Shown one piece after another: positions 1 through 5,562 of a DNA stretch of 5,562 nt. How positions within the stretch are numbered: the stretch's first letter is position 1; each line of letters begins with the position of its first letter. The translations under genes and the position numbers were made by a program. The notes below the pieces were generated by a model. The model was not told the origin of the DNA. It saw only the letters and a list, made by a program, of their open reading frames with translations, and made no database searches. The DNA is from JAAYCO01 sp964632015 (GTDB taxonomy: Bacteria; Planctomycetota; Phycisphaerae; SM23-33). The stretch is taken from contig CAZWAT010000181.1 in the NCBI GenBank assembly GCA_964632015.1, forward strand, positions 1-5,562. The letters run 5' to 3'.

Positions 1-1519
1 CCTGCTCGATGTTCAATCGGTTGATGGCTTCACCGATGAGCGGGGCGATAGACTCCAGAAACGCCGCTGCCTCGGGCGTTGCAAGCCCCGGGCGCTCGTC
101 CGTAAGATGCATGACACCAAGGATCTGTTCCCGGTACCGCACGGGAACTATCATTATCGACCTGTAACCGAACTTGACGCACTCGCCCCGATACAAACAC
201 TTTGAATGCTCATCGAGCGTGTCCATGAGCTTACGAATATCGCTACAGAAGAATGACCCGCCGGCACTTATATGCTTGCGTTCGCATGGGATGGTCTGAC
301 CTAGCACGACGCGGGTGCACGCGCACTGATCCACGCCAAGCCGAAGCGTCTTTTCCTTTTCCCAGAATTGCTGGTTGAAGCCGACATACGATTCATAATA
401 GATTTCGTCTTCATCCCGAACCCGAATACCAACACATCGACAGCCGCTCCAGTCCCGAACAGCGTCTGTAACTGATTTGAGATAATCCTGTCGAGAATAC
501 TTGCGGGTGAACAATTCCAGAATTCGCGACTGTTCCCGCAGTGTGTCCTGGGCCTTTATGCGGTCCTGCACCTCTGCCTGAAGTCGCATGACCGTATTTC
601 GCAATTGGCTGGTTCGCTCTTGCACTCTCACTTCAAGGGCACTACGGACTTTGCGCATTGCCTCGATCAAACGTTCCTGGCGTCGCCTGGTCTCTTCAAG
701 CGAAGACTCGCGCTGCTTGAGCTCCCTGAACAGCAGGTCCATAGGTCGACGAAACGCAGTCTGAATGAACGCCTTGTAAAGCAGGGCAAACGCGACAATC
801 TTGAAGACGTGCCCAACCATGTTGGGGGTGGCAAAAGGATCGTTGTAGAGAGTAAACACCAACTCCGAGATGATGGTCATCGCTATCGAAGCCACAAGCA
901 GATGCATGATCTGCCGATCGAACGCCGTGCGCCTCAATATGAGAAAACCCGCCGAAATCAGAAGGATGCCGGAAATAACGTATTCTGAAATGATTTTAAA
1001 CGGCGTCAGACCATCTTCAAAACACGCCGGGAAGTTCCCCCAGACCAGAACCGACATGGCCAATATCAGCGTAACCGCCAAGAAGCCCAACGCAGTCACC
1101 CAGACGTTGATCCTCCGTCGGATGAACAATGGCGCCGCCAGCAGGGCAAGCGCCTGCGTCCCGCGTGCGGCTATCCATAGCTCGGTGGCAGTACCTGTGT
1201 CAGAAAGCTCAAGCGCAATGCCCTTGTAGCTCATGGTGTGCAGCAGGTCGAGTATACCTACGAAACCATAGGCTATGCCCAGCCACAGCAGGTAATGGTT
1301 GCCCTCGTGGCGACGGGTGTTCCACGCTAGCATGAACAACCCGCCGGCAATTACCATGCTGAAGACTTCCGCGGCGGTGTGAGCGGCGGGGTAATGCCGC
1401 TCTCTCATCTCGTATGGCACAAGCTCATACAGATACGCAAGCAGCAATACGCCTGCCACCACTACCAATAACACCGTCGACAGCTTCGAATACGATGGTT
1501 TGGAGGGCTGCACAATCAT
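1..1519 (-). CDS. MASE3-GAF membrane sensor protein, probable sensor histidine kinase (N-terminal part, C-terminus beyond the window)
   Basis: The frame stays open for 506 codons from an ATG at 1519 to the window edge. The start is supported by AAGGAG seven bases upstream. About eight hydrophobic helices span residues 14-255. They carry the MASE3 signature: HTAAE at 47-51, then LDLLHTMSYKG at 90-100, with H47, E51, D91, H94, Y98 and K99. MASE3 is a known membrane sensor domain whose ligand is unknown. A charged, heptad-like coiled coil covers about 262-345 and would pass the signal on. Residues about 350-504 form a GAF domain ending in ILGVMHL...ESIAPLIGEAINRL. It has eight cysteines (360, 362, 399, 401, 412, 425, 441, 447), which suggests metal binding or redox sensing, but this is inference. 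The output domain is missing from the window. A histidine kinase is the usual partner, but a GGDEF or phosphatase domain is possible. The gene follows secDF by 61 bases on the same strand and may be cotranscribed with it. Confidence 0.88.
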   Translation of the reverse strand, partial: MIVQPSKPSYSKLSTVLLVVVAGVLLLAYLYELVPYEMRERHYPAAHTAAEVFSMVIAGGLFMLAWNTRRHEGNHYLLWLGIAYGFVGILDLLHTMSYKGIALELSDTGTATELWIAARGTQALALLAAPLFIRRRINVWVTALGFLAVTLILAMSVLVWGNFPACFEDGLTPFKIISEYVISGILLISAGFLILRRTAFDRQIMHLLVASIAMTIISELVFTLYNDPFATPNMVGHVFKIVAFALLYKAFIQTAFRRPMDLLFRELKQRESSLEETRRRQERLIEAMRKVRSALEVRVQERTSQLRNTVMRLQAEVQDRIKAQDTLREQSRILELFTRKYSRQDYLKSVTDAVRDWSGCRCVGIRVRDEDEIYYESYVGFNQQFWEKEKTLRLGVDQCACTRVVLGQTIPCERKHISAGGSFFCSDIRKLMDTLDEHSKCLYRGECVKFGYRSIMIVPVRYREQILGVMHLTDERPGLATPEAAAFLESIAPLIGEAINRLNIEQ

Positions 1520-1526
1520 GCATTCT

Positions 1527-1532
1527 CTCCTT
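1527..1532 (-). promoter_or_regulatory. Ribosome binding site of the MASE3-GAF sensor
   Basis: The minus strand reads AAGGAG here, seven bases before the ATG at 1519-1517. This is a near-perfect Shine-Dalgarno match at ideal spacing. A second ATG at 1523-1521 lies four bases further upstream in another frame, and it is closer to the site than usual, so 1519 is the preferred start. Confidence 0.8.
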
Positions 1533-1534
1533 AA

Positions 1535-1556
1535 GCCTGCGGCGAAGCCCTCAGGC
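1535..1556 (-). other. Short inverted repeat between secDF and the sensor gene
   Basis: Five-base arms GCCTG (1535-1539) and CAGGC (1552-1556) are complementary. A further GGC/GCC pair inside them (1541-1543 and 1547-1549) closes a small loop. The hairpin sits 24 bases after the secDF stop and two bases before the AAGGAG of the next gene. It has no T-run after it, so it is not a convincing terminator. It could tune translation or mRNA processing between the two genes, or be chance. The rest of the 1520-1580 gap shows nothing else. Confidence 0.3.
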
Positions 1557-1580
1557 ATACTGATCCATCATGTCGTAAGC

Positions 1581-4500
1581 CTATTTCGCTTCAGCGGACA
1601 TCTCCTGCTCGGCAGGCTTGCTGTTGATCGGAAGCATCATGCGGCGAACGCCCATGAGAAGGGGACCGGCAATCGCTATGGACGAATAGGTACCGATCAC
1701 CATGCCTATCAACAAGGCATAGTTGAACGCATGTATTCCCTGTCCGCCCATAATGTACATGATCGACACCACTGTCAGTGTGGTGATGCTGGTCAACAAC
1801 GTTCTGCTGAGCATCTGGTTGATGGAAAGGTTTATCACTTCCGGACTGACGGTCTGAAGCTTTCCTCGGTTTTCGCGAATCCGGTCGAAGACAACAATAG
1901 TGTCGTTGACCGAGTAGCCTACCACCGTCAGGAACGCCGCAACCATGGGCAGGTCGATCTTGAACGGCTGGATCAGNNNNNNNNNNTCGCGGGAAGGATC
2001 GACGGCACGCACGATGCAAGCAGCGTCTTTCCGCCTCCCCTTTCCGATAGAAGTATCGGCAAGCCAATTCGACGCCGCGACCATACCCACCACGATCAGG
2101 ATATCGTGGATCAGGCAGGTCACTGCCGCAAGACCCCACCGGGCCGAACCAAACCGCAACCACAAATAACCGATTATCATCAGCCAGCTCAGTACCAGCG
2201 CCACGATGGCGCTCTGGGAGGCCTGACCGGCAATAGCCGGGTCGAAGTTGGTGGCGTCCATCGCTTCCTGACGAAGCATCGCCTCGTTAAGAAGACGAAG
2301 CTCAGCCTGTGCGAACTCTTCCCACGCCTTGTCGGTATCGCTGATTGTCGGATCGGCAGGGCTCGTCAGTATCGCTACCTGCTTGAAGGTATCCTTGCCG
2401 ATGGGCTCCAGGCCGATGATGTCGCTGTCATTAAGCTCCACCGCTTTGAAATCGCTCTGGAATCGCATATCGCGAATCCTCTGCGCCACATCCGAAAGCT
2501 TCGCGCCTTCATCGCCAAACTGAACAACCTGAAGGACTCCACCCTCGCGATTGACGAACTCCTTGCGGTGCTCGTCGGACACCGCGCGGGCCATATCGGG
2601 GGTGATTCGAGTGCCGCCCGATGGATCCAGCGACAGACCAAGACGCCAGTCATCCGTTCCCTTAAGCACATTGAAGACCAGAGGCTGGCGTTTCTCAAGT
2701 GCCTGACCGAACGCCTTGGCAGCGACGTCCTGAATCAACTGCACCTTCGTCTCGGTAGTCGCCACCTGGTAAGACTTCGCGGGAAGCTTCCCGTAAAGAG
2801 CATCAGAGGTCAAAGGCCCGTCCACCCCGGCGCTCTGTTGCAGGAGCGTGAAGTACTGGGCATCGAGACCCTGATCCTGCCACTCTTCCAGGGTGATCTG
2901 ACCATCGCCGTTGCGATCGTGATCGCGCATGAAATTGGTGAGTCTGCCCGTCTCTATTTTCTCAACACGGGCAGTCGCGGCCAGACGTTGGTGTACCGAC
3001 GCCGCCTGGCTGAACCGGGATCGCACCAGCGCGTCATTGGGCAGTTGCCCATCAACAAGCGCATCGTCACGGAATGTCATGATCGCCTGGGTTCCGCTGG
3101 AGAACTCTATGCCCAACAGGTCCGAGCCCTGCCATATAATCGACCCAATGCCCGTGGCCATCAACACTGCCGACACTACCCAGAAGTAGTACCGCTTGGA
3201 CATCCAGTTAATCTTGGGCACACCGATGATCTTGAGCATGTGAACGGGCTTCTTCAGCACCTTGGTTTCCAGCATTGCCTGGAAGACCCACCGTGTCACA
3301 TACACTGCGGTAAAGATGTTGAAGATAACGCCCAATCCCAAGGTAATTGCAAAGCCCCTGACTTCTTCAGTCGTCACCCATCCAAGAACCACGCAGGTGA
3401 TCAATGTAGTCAAGTTCGAGTCGAAGATGGCGCTGAAGGCCCGCTCGTATGCGTTCTTCAAGGCCATTCTGATCGACAGGCCCTTTTGCTGCTCTTCCCG
3501 CAATCGCTCATAGATGAGGACGTTGGCGTCGACGGCCATGCCTATTGTCAGGATGATGCCCGCGATGCCCGGCAGAGTGAACACCGCATTGAGCATGCTC
3601 ATGGCGCCCAGCACCAGCAGGATGTTTAGCGTCAGGGCAACGTTGGCGACTGCTCCGGAAAGCATGTAGTAGATCAGCATGAACGCAACAACCGCTATCG
3701 CGCCATAGACGCCGGCCCGGAGTGCCTGTTGCAGGTTTTCTTCACCCAGGCTCGCGCCGAAGGTATTCATGGATACCGGATCGGGGTTCAACTTCGCCGG
3801 AAGGGAACCGGCTTCAAGGGTTCTGGCAAGATGCCTGGCCTCGTCGATTGTGAACCTTCCGGTGATGATGCCCCTTGAGGTAATCGTCGCCTGAATCGTC
3901 GGTGCCGAGTAGACGTCGTCGTCCAGCAGGACGGCCATGTTGTAGCCAAGATGCTGGCTCGTCATGTCGCCGAACAGCCTGGCGCCCGCGTCGTTAAAGG
4001 TGAAGTCCACCGCCCATCGACCATTTTCATCGGTGGTGACACCGGCGCGATCGAGCGCCCACTGCCTTTCGGTACGATCCTGCAGCATCGTGTGGGCGGG
4101 ACGGTTGTGAAGCAGCAGGTACGTCCTTCCGCCCATCTCGGCGGTAACAAGCCCATCATACCTCTCGGTGTCGCTCTTGAGGGGCATCCAGACATACTCT
4201 TCATTTCGACGTCGCAGGGCCTCGGGACCTTCTTCAGGATTCTGGAGTATTTCAATGTACTGCTGCGCTCGCTGGGGCGATATGAACTGGCTGCCGATCT
4301 GATCAGGCGCAGCCGCCAGCCTCGGGGCAATTCGAAATTCGAGCACACCGGCGTTGCGAACCATGCGGATGAGATCTGACGGATCATCGAGCTGGCGTCG
4401 CGTCTCCGCCCAGTCCTTGTACTTGGAGACAAGCTCTTCCAATTGAGCCTGGCGGGCGGGATATCGTTCCATTAGGCGACTCAGCCCGTCCTCAAAGCGC

Positions 4501-5399
4501 TGTTGTCGGGCCTGCACCTCATTGGCTGACTTGATACCTTCGGCTTCGCGTCGCGTCAGGTAGTTGCTGAACACCGAGTCAATTGTCGCACGCGTGAGAT
4601 TCGTCGCCAGAAGCTCGCGACGAAGAGTACTCATGCGCTCCTCGGCTGCGTCGAGCTTCGCCTGGGTCTGATCCATTTCCTCGGCAAGTGCGATCTGCTC
4701 TGCTGAAGGCGCGCCGGAAGAAGAAGGCATCTGGGCAATCTGATCTCGAATGGAATTGAGGCGATCCGCGACCACCCGGCGATCATCTGCCGACCTCGCG
4801 TATTCCTCAAGCAGCTCAACGCGCATGGCATCGCCCGCGCTTATTTCATTCATCAGAGCCTGGCGAACCTCGGGATCGGTTGCGGAGGCGACTTCCTCGA
4901 GCCTGTACGGTTCGATATTGCCTTGGTCTACCTGCTCAAGGGACCGCTCATATGCAAGCTTGGCTTGCTGAGATTCCTTCCTTCCCGCGGGCATACGTAT
5001 TTCGATGCGGTTGGGATGCACCGGGCGCATGTCCAGGGAACTCAGACCCTGCGGGTCGATTCTCGCCTTGAGCAAGGATATCATGCGCGTCTGGAGGTCG
5101 CCCAGATCCCCGCGTTCGTGTTCCAGATCCCTGATGTTTGCGGTGATATTGTCTATCTGCGTCTGGATCTGGTCTTTCTGTTCGTCGGTGGTGGCTGCCT
5201 GGAGTTGCGACTCTTTCTGGGCAAGCTCGCCACGCAGGCGCGCGAGATCGGCCTCACCGGTGCGAATTTCGAAGATCAGGGAGTGACCACCCCGAAGATC
5301 GATACCCAACTTGACCTTTTTCTCTATCAGCGACCAAACGCTGACCAAGATCAGAATTGCCAGAAAGCCGAACTTGATATGAAGGTTTTTCGCGTTCAT
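1581..5399 (-). CDS. secDF: Fused protein translocase subunit SecDF, with enlarged periplasmic domains and an EF-hand
   Basis: SecDF works with SecYEG in the inner membrane and uses the proton gradient to pull exported proteins outward. About 1272 residues are counted, using the 10 N bases as written. The SecD half is 1-720: helix 1 at about 8-25, then GIDLRGG (D34-G38), a P1 periplasmic domain of about 535 residues, helices 2-6 at about 561-706, with AVDANV (D624) in helix 4 and FDSN (D660) at helix 5. The SecF half starts near 730: helix 7 at 738-756, GIEFSSGT from 763, a large P4 domain to about 1062, helices 8-12, HD at 1098-1099 and GYSVNDTIVVFDRIRE with D1166. D624 and D1166 fall where the proton-path acids of this family lie. 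The ATG at 5399 is chosen because AAGGA sits five bases upstream. A GTG start at 5441 would add 14 charged residues ahead of helix 1 and has no clear site. P1 has long heptad-like stretches (about 48-106 and 145-345). P4 holds an EF-hand loop at 828-839. Residues about 1121-1141 surround an assembly gap and do not fit the family. Confidence 0.96.
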   Translation of the reverse strand: MNAKNLHIKFGFLAILILVSVWSLIEKKVKLGIDLRGGHSLIFEIRTGEADLARLRGELAQKESQLQAATTDEQKDQIQTQIDNITANIRDLEHERGDLGDLQTRMISLLKARIDPQGLSSLDMRPVHPNRIEIRMPAGRKESQQAKLAYERSLEQVDQGNIEPYRLEEVASATDPEVRQALMNEISAGDAMRVELLEEYARSADDRRVVADRLNSIRDQIAQMPSSSGAPSAEQIALAEEMDQTQAKLDAAEERMSTLRRELLATNLTRATIDSVFSNYLTRREAEGIKSANEVQARQQRFEDGLSRLMERYPARQAQLEELVSKYKDWAETRRQLDDPSDLIRMVRNAGVLEFRIAPRLAAAPDQIGSQFISPQRAQQYIEILQNPEEGPEALRRRNEEYVWMPLKSDTERYDGLVTAEMGGRTYLLLHNRPAHTMLQDRTERQWALDRAGVTTDENGRWAVDFTFNDAGARLFGDMTSQHLGYNMAVLLDDDVYSAPTIQATITSRGIITGRFTIDEARHLARTLEAGSLPAKLNPDPVSMNTFGASLGEENLQQALRAGVYGAIAVVAFMLIYYMLSGAVANVALTLNILLVLGAMSMLNAVFTLPGIAGIILTIGMAVDANVLIYERLREEQQKGLSIRMALKNAYERAFSAIFDSNLTTLITCVVLGWVTTEEVRGFAITLGLGVIFNIFTAVYVTRWVFQAMLETKVLKKPVHMLKIIGVPKINWMSKRYYFWVVSAVLMATGIGSIIWQGSDLLGIEFSSGTQAIMTFRDDALVDGQLPNDALVRSRFSQAASVHQRLAATARVEKIETGRLTNFMRDHDRNGDGQITLEEWQDQGLDAQYFTLLQQSAGVDGPLTSDALYGKLPAKSYQVATTETKVQLIQDVAAKAFGQALEKRQPLVFNVLKGTDDWRLGLSLDPSGGTRITPDMARAVSDEHRKEFVNREGGVLQVVQFGDEGAKLSDVAQRIRDMRFQSDFKAVELNDSDIIGLEPIGKDTFKQVAILTSPADPTISDTDKAWEEFAQAELRLLNEAMLRQEAMDATNFDPAIAGQASQSAIVALVLSWLMIIGYLWLRFGSARWGLAAVTCLIHDILIVVGMVAASNWLADTSIGKGRRKDAACIVRAVDPSRXXXXLIQPFKIDLPMVAAFLTVVGYSVNDTIVVFDRIRENRGKLQTVSPEVINLSINQMLSRTLLTSITTLTVVSIMYIMGGQGIHAFNYALLIGMVIGTYSSIAIAGPLLMGVRRMMLPINSKPAEQEMSAEAK
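1977..1986. other. Ten-N assembly gap inside secDF
   Basis: Ten undetermined bases lie in the SecF half, between helix 9 and helix 10. The coding frame on the right side of the gap (LIQPFKIDLPMVAAF) is normal for the family. On the other side the family-like sequence stops at SIGK (residue 1120, codon ending near 2040). The 17 codons between there and the gap (GRRKDAACIVRAVDPSR) look unlike any SecF loop known to me. A run of exactly ten N is often a placeholder, so the true length of the gap, and of the protein, is unknown. Confidence 0.95.
2883..2918 (-). other. EF-hand calcium-binding loop within the SecF-half P4 domain
   Basis: Codons 828-839 of SecDF read DRNGDGQITLEE. This fits the 12-position EF-hand loop exactly: acidic or amide side chains at 1, 3 and 5, glycine at 6, isoleucine at 8 and glutamate at 12. 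The flanks (NFMRDH before, WQDQG after) could form the entering and leaving helices. From the membrane layout the loop faces the periplasm, where calcium is usually plentiful. No second canonical loop is seen, so this would be a single EF-hand. Calcium binding is inferred from the motif only. Confidence 0.8.
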
Positions 5400-5404
5400 T
5401 TGTT

Positions 5405-5409
5405 TCCTT
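5405..5409 (-). promoter_or_regulatory. Ribosome binding site of secDF (decides the start)
   Basis: The minus strand reads AAGGA followed by five bases and then ATG at 5399-5397. This places the start at the methionine just ahead of the first membrane helix (MNAKNLHIKFGFL...), as expected for SecD. The longer in-frame GTG start at 5441 has no comparable site. Confidence 0.75.
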
Positions 5410-5420
5410 GTTCGCAGGTG

Positions 5421-5466
5421 CGCAGCTACACGATGGTACACATGATATCACCCAATCCGCAGCTAC
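5421..5466 (-). repeat. Nine-base direct repeat in the secDF leader
   Basis: The sequence GTAGCTGCG (plus strand CGCAGCTAC) occurs at 5421-5429 and again at 5458-5466, 37 bases apart, in the untranslated leader between the candidate promoter and the secDF start. It could be a pair of protein-binding half sites, but two copies of nine bases are weak evidence. Nothing else stands out in the 5400-5519 leader, and no riboswitch fold was recognised. Confidence 0.3.
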
Positions 5467-5481
5467 GTCATAGAACTGCCC

Positions 5482-5515
5482 ATTGTGACTATACAGGCAA
5501 AATCGGTCAAGTAAA
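5482..5515 (-). promoter_or_regulatory. Candidate sigma-70-type promoter(s) for secDF
   Basis: Two overlapping readings are possible on the minus strand. One pairs TTGACC (5505-5510) with CACAAT (5482-5487) over 17 bases. The other pairs TTTACT (5510-5515) with TATAGT (5488-5493) over 16 bases. Both would start transcription near 5475-5482 and give a leader of about 75-80 bases. The match is to the general bacterial consensus. Whether this host uses it is not shown. Confidence 0.4.
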
Positions 5516-5519
5516 ACAA

Positions 5520-5562
5520 TCACGCCGCAACACTCTCAGCACCGATCTTGCGTGCAATCACC
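5520..5562 (-). CDS. Possible C-terminal tail of an upstream gene
   Basis: One frame entering from the right edge is open for 13 codons (VIARKIGAESVAA) and then meets TGA at 5522-5520, 120 bases before the secDF start. The composition is ordinary for a protein end. yajC often precedes secD and would be the natural guess, but 13 residues cannot identify a family. The stretch may equally be non-coding. Confidence 0.3.
   Translation of the reverse strand, partial: VIARKIGAESVAA

Noticed and set aside
605..1335. Three overlapping plus-strand open frames opposite the sensor gene
   Set aside because: They are antisense to a continuous minus-strand frame with clear MASE3 and GAF signatures, and their products show no family features.
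1535..1556. Rho-independent terminator between secDF and the sensor
   Set aside because: The stem is only about five base pairs with an imperfect interior and has no following T-run on the transcribed strand. It is reported only as a small inverted repeat.
1987..2040. An intein, intron or mobile element inserted in secDF at the gap
   Set aside because: Only about 50 odd bases are visible on one side of the N run and none on the other. No splice, terminal-repeat or target-duplication signature is present, so a bad contig end is the simpler reading.
1500..3629. A 709-codon open frame on the plus strand opposite secDF
   Set aside because: It lies antisense to clear SecDF coding sequence, runs through the N gap, is rich in His, Arg and Gln with no recognisable domain, and has no convincing ribosome binding site. 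It is a by-product of codon use on the other strand.
5400..5441. Longer SecDF start at the GTG at 5441
   Set aside because: It would add 14 charged residues (YHRVAAHLRTRKQ and the start) ahead of the usual short N-terminus, it has no clear ribosome binding site, and it reads through the good AAGGA of the ATG at 5399.
5254..5523. An 89-codon minus-strand frame starting with GTG at 5523
   Set aside because: It overlaps the first part of secDF in another frame, crosses the promoter and leader, and its product shows no family features. SecDF has the better site and a recognised N-terminus.

Overview
The window reads almost entirely on the minus strand. It holds two substantial genes and a short coding tail, all in one direction. 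In transcription order these are: a possible C-terminal tail of an unidentified upstream gene (5520-5562); a leader with candidate promoters (about 5400-5519); a very large fused SecD-SecF protein-export gene (5399 down to 1581); a 61-base gap with a good ribosome binding site and a small hairpin (1520-1580); and the N-terminal 506 codons of a membrane-bound sensory protein, which runs off the left edge (1519 down to 1).

The host is most likely a bacterium of the Planctomycetota, perhaps of the Phycisphaerae type. This is an inference from the style of the fused SecDF: a single SecD-SecF chain, a very long first periplasmic domain, a DFKI-like lead-in to the NDTIVVFDRIREN helix, and an INQ.LSRTLLTS segment. 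No marker gene in the window proves it.

SecDF is the membrane chaperone that uses the proton gradient to pull exported proteins through SecYEG. All twelve expected membrane helices and the known key acidic positions can be found. Three things set this copy apart. The first periplasmic domain is about 535 residues long and rich in coiled coil. The SecF-half periplasmic domain is about three times the usual size and carries a textbook calcium-binding EF-hand loop. Ten N bases interrupt the SecF half, next to about 50-60 bases that do not fit the family and look like a poor contig end.

The downstream sensor has an eight-helix MASE3 membrane domain, a coiled-coil linker and a GAF domain with eight cysteines. 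Its output module lies outside the window, so it could be a histidine kinase or another signalling enzyme. No RNA genes, insertion sequences, CRISPR arrays or clear rho-independent terminators were seen. Most of the window is well-known biology. The EF-hand in SecDF and the cysteine-rich GAF domain are the points most worth a second look.
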